DNA of 64,000 nt from Nissabacter sp. SGAir0207 (GCF_005491205.1 NZ_CP028036.1:124001-188000); one strand, 5' to 3'. Positions 36,098-45,163 are shown, counted from the stretch's first letter. Numbers and translations are program-made. Notes: a model not told the origin generated them from the letters alone.

Positions 36098-37075
36098 TCA
36101 AAGAGTGCATTCAGCAGACCATTTTTCGAGGAGAGTCTGGTAAGGCTTAATAAAGTGCTCCTCGGTGAATTTTCCCTGCTCAACCGCTAATTGGCTGCGT
36201 TCCTCTCGATCATAAACAATTCGAGTTAAGGAGTAATCCTGGTAATTCAGGCTGGGCTGATAGCAAATTCCCGCCGCGGAATTCGCATTGTAGATCTCAG
36301 GCCGGTAGATCTTCTGGAACGTCTCCATGGTGCTGATGGTGCTGATAAGCTCAAGGTTGGTATAGTCACTGAGCAGATCGCCGTGGAAATAGAAGGCCAG
36401 CGGCGCAACACTGTTTGGCGGCATAAAGTAACGAACCTGCAACCCCATTTTCGCGAAGTAGCGATCGGTCAGGGAGGATTCATTTTGCTGGTACTCAATG
36501 CCCAGTACAGGGTGCACATTGCCCGTCCGGCGATAGACGTTCTTGCTCGACACGCTCAGGCAGATCACCGGTGACTTGGAGAAGTTCTCTTGGTAAGCCT
36601 CTGACTCAACGAAGCATTTGAAAATGTTGCCGTGCAGGTTGCCAAAGTTTTCTGGGATGGAAAAACCGGCCTTGCCTCTATTATGCTCAGAGAGCAACAC
36701 GCTGAAATCATAATCGCGCACATAGGAGGAGAAATTATTGCCAACAATCCCTTCAATGCGTTCATTGGTTTTTTTGTCGAGGATGCTTGTCTTCAGTATT
36801 TCAATCACCGGGAACGTCTGGTCATTATCCGCAACACGCATCTCCGCAGAAATAATATCGATTTCAACCGAGTAACGATCTGAATTAGGATTATCCCAGT
36901 GCGCCAGAGAGTTGAAGCGGTTGTCAATCATCACCAGAGCATTGCGCAAGTTCTCCTGGCGCTTTTCGCCCCTGGCCAAATTGGCAAAGTTGGTCGTGAT
37001 GCGCGTGCCTTCTGAGGGATTATAATTTTCGTCGAAGCGAATGCGCTTAATGGCAAAGGTAAATTCTTTATTCAT
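36098..37075 (-). CDS. mesX: DUF1852 protein, MesX partner of MesD
   Basis: 325 aa. It matches DUF1852 throughout (FAIKRIRFDENYNPSEGTR; NFANLARGEKRQENLRNALV; VCLSVSSKNVYRRTGNVHPV; LQVRYFMPPNSVAPLAFYF). In the published MesD system this protein is needed for methionine synthesis with oxygen; it may help obtain the methyl group. First gene of the leftward mesX-mesD operon. No signal peptide, so cytoplasmic. Its own chemistry is unknown. Confidence 0.87.
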   Translation of the reverse strand: MNKEFTFAIKRIRFDENYNPSEGTRITTNFANLARGEKRQENLRNALVMIDNRFNSLAHWDNPNSDRYSVEIDIISAEMRVADNDQTFPVIEILKTSILDKKTNERIEGIVGNNFSSYVRDYDFSVLLSEHNRGKAGFSIPENFGNLHGNIFKCFVESEAYQENFSKSPVICLSVSSKNVYRRTGNVHPVLGIEYQQNESSLTDRYFAKMGLQVRYFMPPNSVAPLAFYFHGDLLSDYTNLELISTISTMETFQKIYRPEIYNANSAAGICYQPSLNYQDYSLTRIVYDREERSQLAVEQGKFTEEHFIKPYQTLLEKWSAECTL

Positions 37076-37444
37076 CGCAATCTGGTATCCTAATGTCGGT
37101 TATTAAACTGATTTTATTAATGGATTATCAGGACGTCCCGATCTTCATCTGTGGCGTTTTCATTGAGTCGTCTTCATATTTCTATAACTGATGACAATGC
37201 ATAATTTATGCCTTATTCCTTAATTGAATAAAAGTGATTTGTTTTCAACGAACATGAGCCAAATTCATGATCGGCGATGTGGCCTGAACTTTCATGGCGG
37301 TGGGCAACGTAGTGGCAGAGTGGAACTTGAAAAACATTGGGTGTGGCTGGCGTAGCCAATCTGACATTTTTGTCATGCTGGCGTCAGCTCTCTGATCCGG
37401 GATGCCGGTTATAACAGGGACACATCCAAACAGAGGCATTCACT
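37076..37444. promoter_or_regulatory. Divergent promoter region of mesX and hiuH
   Basis: 369 bp without a gene, AT-rich in the middle. GGACGTCC (37131-37138) and AGTCGTCT (37166-37173) resemble MetJ half-boxes (AGACGTCT) at six and seven of eight positions, but they are not in tandem as MetJ requires. No other signal identified. Confidence 0.3.
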
Positions 37445-37855
37445 ATGAAACAATACCTTACCGCGGCGGCGCTGGCGCTCGCCCTTACCGCGACCACCAG
37501 CGCCGTGGCCGCCGAGCAGAACCTTTTGAGCGTCCATGTGCTGAACCAGCAAACCGGTAAACCCGCCGCCAATGTGGACGTGACGCTGGAGCAGAAGCAG
37601 GGCAATGGCTGGACGTTGTTGAACAAGGGGACGACCGACCGCGACGGGCGCATCAAACAGTTCTGGCCTGCACAGCCGGCGGCCAGCGGTGACTACCGTG
37701 TGGTCTTCATGGTCGGGCACTATTTCAGCGAGCAAAAGCAGGAGAGCTTCTTCCCCGAGATCCCGGTGGAGTTCCATATCAGCAATACGCACGAGCATTA
37801 CCATGTGCCGCTGCTGCTGAGCCAGTATGGCTATTCAACCTATCGCGGCAGCTAA
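37445..37855 (+). CDS. hiuH: Periplasmic 5-hydroxyisourate hydrolase (transthyretin-like)
   Basis: 136 aa. Signal peptide ([14 protein letters not shown], cleavage near AAEQN), then the transthyretin-like fold: active-site His in [15 protein letters not shown], Arg in [11 protein letters not shown], His in [13 protein letters not shown], and the signature C-terminal tetrapeptide YRGS. It hydrolyses 5-hydroxyisourate in the urate-to-allantoin pathway; exported forms are known in Salmonella and Brucella. No other purine-degradation gene is in the window. Confidence 0.92.
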   Translation: MKQYLTAAALALALTATTSAVAAEQNLLSVHVLNQQTGKPAANVDVTLEQKQGNGWTLLNKGTTDRDGRIKQFWPAQPAASGDYRVVFMVGHYFSEQKQESFFPEIPVEFHISNTHEHYHVPLLLSQYGYSTYRGS

Positions 37856-38153
37856 CTACCTCGAAAATCGGTGCCTTGCATTACACAGGCACCGCAATAG
37901 ATGCGCCACAGCCTGTGGCGGCATCTTCTCCCCTCTCAACATGATCTTTCTTCTCGTTTCCCCCGCCTCGCTTTTCGCTTTAGGTGGCCGCACTCCGCTT
38001 GTTACGCATAAATCATCTACTAAACAGTGAATTAAGACGAATAACCGGCTGGCTTAGGCATGGCAATCGCTGGTCGCGCCAATAATTTTATGTGAAGCCA
38101 AACACAATTCCCGCCAACAGAAATTGCCCTCGGCAAGGTTTGAGGAGTAGTTT
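37856..38153. promoter_or_regulatory. Gap with palindrome and CRP-like site upstream of the gat-type operon
   Basis: GGTGCCT (37870-37876) and AGGCACC (37887-37893) may end hiuH. CGCCACAG-C-CTGTGGCG (37904-37920) is a perfect palindrome. TGTGA (38091-38095), six bases, then ACACA (38102-38106) is a good CRP-site match upstream of the PTS operon. The rest holds nothing recognised. Confidence 0.5.
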
Positions 38154-38191
38154 TTGTACAAGTTGGACATGGTTGTATATAGACAACCATG
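38154..38191 (+). promoter_or_regulatory. Promoter and operator of the gat-type PTS operon
   Basis: CATGGTTGT (38168-38176) and ACAACCATG (38183-38191) form a 9-bp inverted repeat around ATATAG. TTGTAC (38154-38159) and TATATA (38176-38181), 16 bp apart, form a plausible sigma-70 promoter overlapped by the repeat. The core TTGTATATAGACAA recurs before the GntR gene at 43181. Confidence 0.65.
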
Positions 38192-38254
38192 CCTGATTCT
38201 AACTCGGTAGGCAGGTCTGCCGAATGATGACTACAGAGAATTGGGGAAAACAAG

Positions 38255-38719
38255 ATGGCATTAAATAACACCCTGGAACCGGGGCTGATCTGGCTCAACC
38301 CAACGGCCGCCGATCGCAATGCCCTGTTTGGCCAAATCAGTGAGGCGCTGCTGGCAAAGGGCATCGTCGAGCCGAGCTACCCGCAAGCGCTGCTGCTGCG
38401 CGAGCAGAATCACCCCACTGCAATGCAACTGGAGAGGCTGGGCGTGGCGATCCCGCATGTGGACGTTGAGCATGTGCGTGAGGAGCGGCTGGCGGTGGTG
38501 ACCTGCCCGGAAGGCATGGTGTTCAATCAGGCGGAAGATCCTGATTTGACCATGAAGGTGCATGTCATCTTCTTCCTGTTGCTGAAGGAGAAGGATGCCC
38601 ACCTCGAGTTCCTGATGAAACTGATCGCCCTGTTCCAGCAGAGCGACGACATGGAAAAGATCCTACATGCCGCCTCGCCAGAGGAGGTGATACAGGTGCT
38701 GGCGGCCCACCTCGACTAA
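38255..38719 (+). CDS. PTS EIIA, galactitol family
   Basis: 154 aa EIIA of the fructose/mannitol fold, GatA branch. The phosphorylated His is in VAIPHVDVEHV (about residue 68), and the IFFLLLKEKDAHLEFLMKL helix is typical. It receives phosphate from HPr and passes it to the EIIB encoded 49 bp on. First gene of the operon. The substrate class is an alditol or ketose-like sugar by family. Confidence 0.9.
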   Translation: MALNNTLEPGLIWLNPTAADRNALFGQISEALLAKGIVEPSYPQALLLREQNHPTAMQLERLGVAIPHVDVEHVREERLAVVTCPEGMVFNQAEDPDLTMKVHVIFFLLLKEKDAHLEFLMKLIALFQQSDDMEKILHAASPEEVIQVLAAHLD

Positions 38720-38768
38720 CCGTGCCCCAACGCGTTCCACCATCCGATTACACCTTGTGGAGTCTGAA

Positions 38769-39050
38769 ATGAATAAGAAAATCATCTTTGCTTGTACCAG
38801 CGGAATCGCCACCTCAGCCGTCGCCACGGAAAAAGTGGTCAACTACTGCAAAGAGCAGGGCATCAATGTAGAGGCTATCCAGTCCAACATCGGCACCATC
38901 GCCAGCCAGGATGGGATGGCGGACATCATCATCGTCACCTCGGCGGTAAAAATGAACCTGCAAACCCCGGTCATGAACGGCCTGCCGCTGCTGACCGGGT
39001 TTGGGGAAGAGGCGCTGCTGGAAAAAATTGTCGCCACGCTCAAGGGCTGA
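38769..39050 (+). CDS. PTS EIIB, galactitol family
   Basis: 93 aa from the ATG at 38769, GGAG six bases upstream. The phosphocysteine is in IFACTSGIATSAVATEKV, the standard P-loop of GatB-type EIIB; IIIVTSAVKMNLQTPVMNG completes the fold. It transfers phosphate to the incoming sugar on EIIC. Twelve bases separate it from the EIIC gene. Confidence 0.9.
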   Translation: MNKKIIFACTSGIATSAVATEKVVNYCKEQGINVEAIQSNIGTIASQDGMADIIIVTSAVKMNLQTPVMNGLPLLTGFGEEALLEKIVATLKG

Positions 39051-39063
39051 TGAGGATACGACC

Positions 39064-40455
39064 ATGCTCGAAAAATTCTATGGCGGGGTGCAGTATCTGC
39101 TGGGGCTTGGCCCCACCATCATGTTGCCCATCATCATCTTTATCATGGCGCTCTGCCTGCGCACCGGCTTTAGCCGGGCGCTGCGCTCGGCGCTGACCAT
39201 TGGCATGGGGTTCATCGGCATCTTCCTGGTGTTCGGGCTGCTGCTGGACAACCTCGGCCCGGCCGCCAAGGACATGGTGCGCCACACCGGCATTAACCTG
39301 CCGGTGGTGGATCTGGGCTGGACGCCGCTGGCTGCCATCGCATGGGCCTCGCAGGTGGCGCCCTTCGTGGTGCCGCTGACGCTCGGCATCAACGTGCTGA
39401 TGCTGACACTGCGCTGGACGCGCACCGTCAATATTGACGTCTGGAACTTCTGGCACTTCTCGATGGTCGGCGCGATGGTCTACAACGTGACCGGCAGTTT
39501 CCTGCTGGGCCTGCTGATCGCGGGTATCACCTGCGTCATCACCCTGCTGCTGGCGGACTGGTGCGCGCCGATGATCCAGAAGTACTTCAACCTGCCCGGT
39601 ATCTCGCTGCCGACGCTCTCCTCGGCGATCTTTTTCCCGATTGGCCTGCTGGGGAACCTGATTCTGGACAAAGTGCCCGGCATCAACCGGCTACATGCAG
39701 AGCCGGAGAGTATCCAGAAGCGGTTTGGCATCTTTGGGGAGCCGATGATGCTCGGCGTGATTTTGGGTGCTGGCATCGGCTTGCTGGCCCGCTATGACGT
39801 CAAGGGCGTGCTGACGCTGGCGATGAGCCTCGGGGCAGTGATGCTGATTATGCCGCGCATGGTCAAGCTGCTGATGGAGGGGCTGCTGCCGCTCTCGGAC
39901 GCGGTGCGCTCCTATCTGCGCAAGCGTTACCCAGACCGGGATGACCTCTACATCGGGCTGGATATCGCCGTGGCGGTCGGCCACCCCTCGGTGCTCTCCA
40001 CCGCGCTGTTGCTGATCCCGGTTGGCGTGCTGCTGGCGGTGATCCTGCCGGGCAACCGCCTGCTGCCGCTCGGCGATCTGGCGAACATCTGGGTGCCGAT
40101 CTCAATGGTGGTGCTGGCCTGCAAGGGCAACATCGCGCGGGCATTCATCATCGGCATCCCTTGTCTGGCGATGAACCTCTATGTGGCTTCGGCAGCGGCT
40201 CCCATCCTGACCGCCGTGGCGAAGAGCATCCACTTCCCGATGAATACCGACAGCGAAATCTCCAGCCTGCTGGATGGCGGCAACCCCTTCCGCTTCTGGG
40301 CCGTCAAGGTGTTTGAGGGCAATGCCATCGCGCTGATCCTGATCCCGATTGTCGCCATCACCTGCCTGCTGCTCTACCGCATGACGCGGAAACAGCTGCA
40401 ACAGGAGGAGCAGGAAGAGATCCGTGCCGCGCAACAGAGCGTGGTGACCAAATAA
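39064..40455 (+). CDS. PTS EIIC, galactitol family permease
   Basis: 463 aa polytopic membrane protein with GatC features: LGLGPTIMLPIIIFIMALC at the N-terminus, WTPLAAIAWASQVAPFVVPL, and IGLDIAVAVGHPSVLSTALL in the substrate region. Ten or more membrane segments run to about 445. The start is at 39064; upstream in-frame codons overlap the EIIB gene. It transports the sugar. Specificity cannot be read from sequence; the following kinase, dehydrogenase and aldolase argue for a polyol. Confidence 0.9.
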   Translation: MLEKFYGGVQYLLGLGPTIMLPIIIFIMALCLRTGFSRALRSALTIGMGFIGIFLVFGLLLDNLGPAAKDMVRHTGINLPVVDLGWTPLAAIAWASQVAPFVVPLTLGINVLMLTLRWTRTVNIDVWNFWHFSMVGAMVYNVTGSFLLGLLIAGITCVITLLLADWCAPMIQKYFNLPGISLPTLSSAIFFPIGLLGNLILDKVPGINRLHAEPESIQKRFGIFGEPMMLGVILGAGIGLLARYDVKGVLTLAMSLGAVMLIMPRMVKLLMEGLLPLSDAVRSYLRKRYPDRDDLYIGLDIAVAVGHPSVLSTALLLIPVGVLLAVILPGNRLLPLGDLANIWVPISMVVLACKGNIARAFIIGIPCLAMNLYVASAAAPILTAVAKSIHFPMNTDSEISSLLDGGNPFRFWAVKVFEGNAIALILIPIVAITCLLLYRMTRKQLQQEEQEEIRAAQQSVVTK

Positions 40456-40522
40456 CCCACACCTGCCACGGAGGGAGGGCCGCGCTGGCTCTCCCAGGTG
40501 ATGTGCCCTGACGGGGGGAGCT

Positions 40523-42040
40523 ATGTACTCAATTGGTATTGATGTCGGGACGACAAATTGCAAAGTCTGTGTATACCGCCTGCCGGACTTCGCGCTGGTG
40601 GATAAACAGAGCTTTCCCACGCCGAAAATAGAGACGGAGTATGGCGCTGACTTTGACATCCACGCCCTCTGGCAGGGTGTGGTCGCGAGTCTGGCCGCGG
40701 TGGCCGCCGCCGTCGATGCGCCGCAGGAGATTGCCTCGATTGCCGTCGCCAGCGTCGGTGAGGCGGGTGTGCTGCTGGATGCAGAGGATCAGATCATCGG
40801 CCCAGTGATGACCTGGTATGACAGCCGCACCCAGCCGCAGCATGAAGCGGTGGTCAATCGCCTCGGCGAGGCCAACCTGTATGAGGTGGCGGGCATCCCG
40901 GCGCACAGCAACTACAGCCTGAACAAGATCCTGTGGCTGCTGGCGCACACGCAGACCACGTCGGCAGCGAGCTGGCTCTGTCTGGCGGAGTATCTGGCGT
41001 TCCGCCTCAGCGGGGTGAAGCGCGCGGAGTACTCGCTCGCCTCGCGCACGCTGGCCTTTGATATGCAGGCTGGCGAGTGGTCAGAGAAGATCTGCCACGC
41101 GCTGTCGCTGCCGGTCGGGCTGTTCAGCCCGCTGGTCAACGCCGGTGAGCCGATTGGCACCCTGTTGGCGGGGCTGGCGGAGCAAACGGGCATCCCGGCC
41201 ACGGCGAAGATTGCCATCGCGGGCCATGACCACATGTGTGGCTCGGTGGCGGCCGGTATCCGTGATGAGAGGCAGATCCTCAACTCCACCGGCACCACCG
41301 AAGGGTTGCTGGTGGTGCGCGGCCAGCCTGCCACCACGCCCGACTACTTCCGCGCGCGGGTGTCGAATGGCCGCCATGTGCTGCCCGGCGCCTACACCCT
41401 CTACGCCTCGCTGCCATCAGCCGGGTATGCGATCGAGTGGTTTCGCACGCTGTTCGGCCTGAGCGCGGCGGAGTTCAGCGCCATGACCCAGCGGCTGGTG
41501 CAGGCGGGGGCGGCGGAGCGGCCGCAGGAGCACTTCCTGATCCCGCACCTGCGCGGCAGTGGGCCACCGAAACGCAGTATTTTTGCGCGTGGCATGATCT
41601 ACGGCATTGATGAGCACAGCGGGCCAGAGGCGCTGCTCAGCGCGCTGTTCCACGGCCTCTGCTTTGAGCTGAAGCTGCTGCTGGAGACCTATGAGTCGCT
41701 GACCGGCCACCACTGGCCAGCCATCATGGTGATTGGTGCAGCCTGCCAGAACCCCTACTGGCTCCAGTTGAAGGCCAATATTCTCAACCGGGAGATTGTG
41801 GCCTGCTCCCTGCCGGAGGCGGTCAGCCTCGGGGCGGCGATCATCGGCGCGCGCGGTGCCGGGCTATGGGCGGGGGAGCACCACCTGCCGGAGGGGGCGC
41901 TGATCCGCTATCGGCCAGACAGCAGCGCCCCGCGTTTCCAGGCGATTTACACGCGTCTCTACCTGCCGCTGTATGACGCAAAAACCCATATTGAAACCCC
42001 AACAGGACAAAATGATGAAAGCCAGTGTCTATTACCGTAA
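40523..42040 (+). CDS. FGGY-family carbohydrate kinase
   Basis: 505 aa. N-terminal ATPase phosphate-1 motif SIGIDVGTTNCKVCVY; WYDSRTQPQHE near 95; GHDHMCGSVAAGI near 235 with the catalytic Asp; NSTGTTEGLLV and MVIGAACQNPYWLQLKANIL, the FGGY C-terminal motif region. It phosphorylates a sugar or sugar alcohol with ATP. GGGGGGAG precedes the ATG. Having a kinase beside a phosphorylating PTS is redundant unless a phosphate is removed or an intermediate rephosphorylated; see the SurE gene at the operon end. Confidence 0.9.
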   Translation: MYSIGIDVGTTNCKVCVYRLPDFALVDKQSFPTPKIETEYGADFDIHALWQGVVASLAAVAAAVDAPQEIASIAVASVGEAGVLLDAEDQIIGPVMTWYDSRTQPQHEAVVNRLGEANLYEVAGIPAHSNYSLNKILWLLAHTQTTSAASWLCLAEYLAFRLSGVKRAEYSLASRTLAFDMQAGEWSEKICHALSLPVGLFSPLVNAGEPIGTLLAGLAEQTGIPATAKIAIAGHDHMCGSVAAGIRDERQILNSTGTTEGLLVVRGQPATTPDYFRARVSNGRHVLPGAYTLYASLPSAGYAIEWFRTLFGLSAAEFSAMTQRLVQAGAAERPQEHFLIPHLRGSGPPKRSIFARGMIYGIDEHSGPEALLSALFHGLCFELKLLLETYESLTGHHWPAIMVIGAACQNPYWLQLKANILNREIVACSLPEAVSLGAAIIGARGAGLWAGEHHLPEGALIRYRPDSSAPRFQAIYTRLYLPLYDAKTHIETPTGQNDESQCLLP

Positions 42041-43046
42041 AGATGTGATCCGCTATGAAGAGGTGCCCGTCCCTGAGTTGGGGGAGGGCGACATTCTGGT
42101 GGAGATGAAGAGTTGCGGCCTGTGCGGGACGGACATCCACAAGGCGCAACACCAGACCGTCACCGGCCCGGTGGTATTGGGGCATGAGGTGGCGGCAGAA
42201 GTGGTGAAGGTGGGCCGCCGCGTCACCCGTTTCCGGCCGGGCGACCGCGTGGTGACCGCCATCCACGTTCCCTGCTTTACCTGCCACGACTGCAACCGCG
42301 GCCACTTCACGCTGTGCGAGCAGTTCAAGCGCACCCACATTGAGCCGGGCGGCTTTGCCCAGTACATCCGGCTGCCAGAGCTGCACGTCAACCACCTGAC
42401 GCACCTGATCCCGGAGGGCATCTCCTGGGAGAAAGCGGCGATGGTGGAGCCTATCGGCTGCTGCCTGCACGGCCTGAAGCGGGCGGCAATCACGCCGGGG
42501 TGCAGCGTGCTGGTGATGGGGTCAGGCACCATTGGCCTGCTGAGCGCGCAACTGGCGGCGATGATGGGGGCCGGGCGGGTGATGGTCTCCGATCTTTCGC
42601 CCTTCAAGCTGGATTTAGCCCTGCAACTGGGCATTGACCACGCCATCAACCCGGCGGAGGAGGATCTGGAGGCGCGCGTGCGTGAGGTGACCGGCGGGCT
42701 GGGGGTGGATGTGGTGGTGATCGCTGCCGGGGTCTCCGCGCTGCTGCCACAGGCCATCTCTTTGCTGCGGCGCGGTGGGCGGGTGGTGGTCTTCTCCCCG
42801 TTCGATCACCTGCCGATGGTCAACATTGACGCCGGGCGCTTCTTCCGCGATGAAATCTCGGTCATCGGCACTTACTCCCTCTCGCCCTATGAGATGCCCG
42901 AGGCGGTGGAGATCATCCGGCGCAACCGCATCAACGTCGAGGCGATGATCACCCACAGCTATCCGCTGTCGCAGCTGGAGGAGGCGATCGCGTTCGCCGC
43001 CAACCCCCAGAATAACGTGCTGAAAGTCATCATAAAAATGGAGTGA
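42015..43046 (+). CDS. Zinc-dependent sugar-alcohol dehydrogenase
   Basis: 343 aa from the ATG at 42015 (AGGA seven bases upstream), overlapping the kinase end by 26 bp. Catalytic zinc: CGLCGTDIH and LGHEVAAEV; structural zinc: four Cys in CFTCHDCNRGHFTLC; Rossmann motif VMGSGTIGLLSAQLA. It belongs to the sorbitol/xylitol/galactitol-phosphate dehydrogenase group and should oxidise the transported polyol (phosphate) with NAD. Confidence 0.92.
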   Translation: MKASVYYRKDVIRYEEVPVPELGEGDILVEMKSCGLCGTDIHKAQHQTVTGPVVLGHEVAAEVVKVGRRVTRFRPGDRVVTAIHVPCFTCHDCNRGHFTLCEQFKRTHIEPGGFAQYIRLPELHVNHLTHLIPEGISWEKAAMVEPIGCCLHGLKRAAITPGCSVLVMGSGTIGLLSAQLAAMMGAGRVMVSDLSPFKLDLALQLGIDHAINPAEEDLEARVREVTGGLGVDVVVIAAGVSALLPQAISLLRRGGRVVVFSPFDHLPMVNIDAGRFFRDEISVIGTYSLSPYEMPEAVEIIRRNRINVEAMITHSYPLSQLEEAIAFAANPQNNVLKVIIKME

Positions 43047-43180
43047 ACACGGCGGGTTTTTCTGCATGGCCATCCCCGGCGGACCGTCGCTGGACAGGGA
43101 AAAGTTGCACGGGAATTGTGAGGCAGATCGTTTGTGAATGGCAGGAAATCAGGGTATGTTCGGGCGATACTTGTGCATAG

Positions 43181-43194
43181 TCGTACATAGACGA
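43181..43194. promoter_or_regulatory. Candidate operator upstream of the GntR gene
   Basis: TCGTACATAGACGA repeats, with three C/T or G/A changes, the core TTGTATATAGACAA of the PTS operon operator. It lies 25 bp before the GntR start codon, as expected for autoregulation. Confidence 0.65.
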
Positions 43195-43219
43195 TCTTAA
43201 CTACCGAGGGAGTATGGGG

Positions 43220-43963
43220 ATGAATACCGTTTTGAAAGATTCTGAAGTGCCGCTCTATCTACAGGTGTCCGAATGGATCCGCGGCAACATCTATAAAGGC
43301 GACCTCACCACCGGCGATCGTGTGCCGTCTGAGAACCAGATCATGGAGATGCTGGGCGTCAGCCGCGGCACGGTCAAAAAGGCGGTGACCATGCTGGTCA
43401 AAGAGGGGCTGTTGGTGCAGGTGCAGGGAAAAGGCACCTTCGTGAAGAGTGAAAATATCTCCTATGCGCTGGGCGAGGGGCTGCTGTCGTTTGCCGAGTC
43501 GCTGGAGAGCCAGCACCTGAAGTTCAGCACCGAGGTGATTGAGTGCCGGACTGAGGCCGCCTCCAAGCGGGTGGCGTCCAAGCTGAACATTGCGGTGGGC
43601 GCGCCCATCCTCTACCTGAAACGGGTGCGCAGCGTGGAGGGGGAGAAGGTGATGCTGATTGAGAACCGCATCAACCTGGAGCACTGCCCCGGCATTACCG
43701 AAGTGGATTTCAACCATCACAACCTGTTTCCTACCATTGAAAAGCTGTCCGGCAAAAAGATCAGTTTTTCGGAGAGCCGCTACGCCGCCAAAATTATTGG
43801 GGCCGAGCGCGGGCACTATTTGGAGGTGTATGAAGATGCGCCAGTGCTCCATCTTGAACAGCTAGTGTTCTTTAAGCAGGACATGCCGGTGGAATTTGGC
43901 AATGTCTGGCTTAAGTCGGATAAATACTATTTAGGTACCGTACTTCAACGAAGAGAGAGATAA
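43220..43963 (+). CDS. GntR/UTRA family regulator of the sugar locus
   Basis: 247 aa from the ATG at 43220; the ATG at 43214 is too close to GAGGGAG. GntR winged helix (LYLQVSEWIRGNIYKGDLTT, LGVSRGTVKKAVTMLVKEGL) and UTRA effector domain (LSFAESLESQHLKF ... LEVYEDAPVLHLEQLVFF). Placed in the middle of the operon between the dehydrogenase and the aldolase, with its own upstream operator. It likely represses the locus and is released by a phosphorylated intermediate. Confidence 0.92.
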   Translation: MNTVLKDSEVPLYLQVSEWIRGNIYKGDLTTGDRVPSENQIMEMLGVSRGTVKKAVTMLVKEGLLVQVQGKGTFVKSENISYALGEGLLSFAESLESQHLKFSTEVIECRTEAASKRVASKLNIAVGAPILYLKRVRSVEGEKVMLIENRINLEHCPGITEVDFNHHNLFPTIEKLSGKKISFSESRYAAKIIGAERGHYLEVYEDAPVLHLEQLVFFKQDMPVEFGNVWLKSDKYYLGTVLQRRER

Positions 43964-43968
43964 CCATC

Positions 43969-44808
43969 ATGCCATTAGTCAACGGTAATATCCTGCTTGA
44001 CCGCATCCGTGAAAAACGTGTTTTGGCCGGGGCATTTAATACCACCAATCTGGAAACCACCCTCTCTATTTTGGACGCCATCGAGCGTTCAGGGTTGCCG
44101 AACTTTATCCAGATCGCCCCCACCAACGCGACACTGTCGGGTTATGACTATATTTACGAGATTGTGAAAAAGCGCGCCGCCGTCATGGATGTGCCGGTTA
44201 GCCTGCATTTGGATCATGGCAAAAAGCTGGAGGATGTAAAAAACGCCGTCCGGGCCGGCTTTACCTCGGTGATGATTGATGGCGCGGAATTACCGTTTGA
44301 AGAGAACATCGCCTTTACCAAGGCGGCGGTGGACTTCTGTAAATCCTATGGCGTGCCGGTGGAGGCGGAGCTGGGGGCGATACTGGGCAAGGAGGATGAC
44401 CACGTCAGCGAGGCAGACTGCAAGACCGATCCCCGGCAGGTGCTGCGTTTTGTGCAGGAGACCGGGTGCAGTATGCTGGCGGTCTCCGTTGGCAACGTAC
44501 ATGGCCTGGAGGATGTGCCGCGCATTGACATCCCGCTGCTTCAGGACATTGCCGCAATCTGCCCGGTGCCGCTGGTGATCCACGGCGGCTCCGGCATTGA
44601 TGAGGCGATTATCCGCAGCTTTGTGAAATATAACGTCGTGAAGGTGAATATTGCCAGTGACCTGCGCAAAGCCTTTATTACCGCCGTCGGCCGGGCGTGG
44701 ACGGAAAATAATAATGAGGCCAATCTGGCGCGCGTCATGACCAGCGCCAAAGCGGCCGTGGAGGAGGATGTTTTCAGCAAAATCCAGATGATGAATCGCG
44801 CCTCTTAA
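43969..44808 (+). CDS. Class II ketose-bisphosphate aldolase
   Basis: 279 aa. Zinc aldolase motifs: catalytic Asp and zinc His in SLHLDHGKKLEDV, EAELGAILG, zinc His in VSVGNVHGLEDVP and VIHGGSGID. It is closest to the GatY/KbaY/FbaA-small subfamily, which splits ketose 1,6- or 1-phosphates into dihydroxyacetone phosphate and an aldehyde. It starts five bases after the GntR stop. It gives the end step for the locus; a GatZ-type accessory subunit is absent. Confidence 0.92.
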   Translation: MPLVNGNILLDRIREKRVLAGAFNTTNLETTLSILDAIERSGLPNFIQIAPTNATLSGYDYIYEIVKKRAAVMDVPVSLHLDHGKKLEDVKNAVRAGFTSVMIDGAELPFEENIAFTKAAVDFCKSYGVPVEAELGAILGKEDDHVSEADCKTDPRQVLRFVQETGCSMLAVSVGNVHGLEDVPRIDIPLLQDIAAICPVPLVIHGGSGIDEAIIRSFVKYNVVKVNIASDLRKAFITAVGRAWTENNNEANLARVMTSAKAAVEEDVFSKIQMMNRAS

Positions 44809-44837
44809 TCGATACCGCCTGCCAATTGGGATGAAAA

Positions 44838-45107
44838 ATGATTCGAGAAAGCATACGTGTGGTTAATAGCACGGGGCTACACGCACGCCCGGCCGCCACC
44901 CTGATTAAAACGCTGAAGAAATATGAGTCCTCCATGACGTTGGTCAATAACGGCAAGGAGGTGGTAATAAAAGGGCTGATGAGCGTCCTGGGCGCGGGGG
45001 TAAAAGGTCACTCCCATATCGACATTATTTGCGATGGCGCGGATGAGCAGGATCTGATGAGCGAAATAAAAGGATTATTTGCCGACGGGTTCGGCGAAAA
45101 AGAGTAA
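44838..45107 (+). CDS. HPr-family phosphocarrier, locus-specific
   Basis: 89 aa HPr fold. The phosphorylated His is in VNSTGLHARPAATL (His16 here). The regulatory-serine area reads KGLMSVLGAGVKGHSHIDI, unlike housekeeping HPr. It would carry phosphate from enzyme I to the EIIA of this operon, possibly insulating it from the general PTS. Dedicated HPr genes within sugar operons are uncommon. Confidence 0.92.
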   Translation: MIRESIRVVNSTGLHARPAATLIKTLKKYESSMTLVNNGKEVVIKGLMSVLGAGVKGHSHIDIICDGADEQDLMSEIKGLFADGFGEKE

Positions 45108-45140
45108 TTCACCCCTTTTCATTAATCATGAAGCCTATGC

Positions 45141-45163
45141 TTCAGGGTGCCCCGCGCCCTGAA
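45141..45163 (+). terminator. Intercistronic hairpin HPr/surE
   Basis: TTCAGGGTGC and GCGCCCTGAA (45141-45150, 45154-45163) pair with one T-G wobble around CCC. No T-run; probably an attenuating or stabilising structure before surE. Confidence 0.45.
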
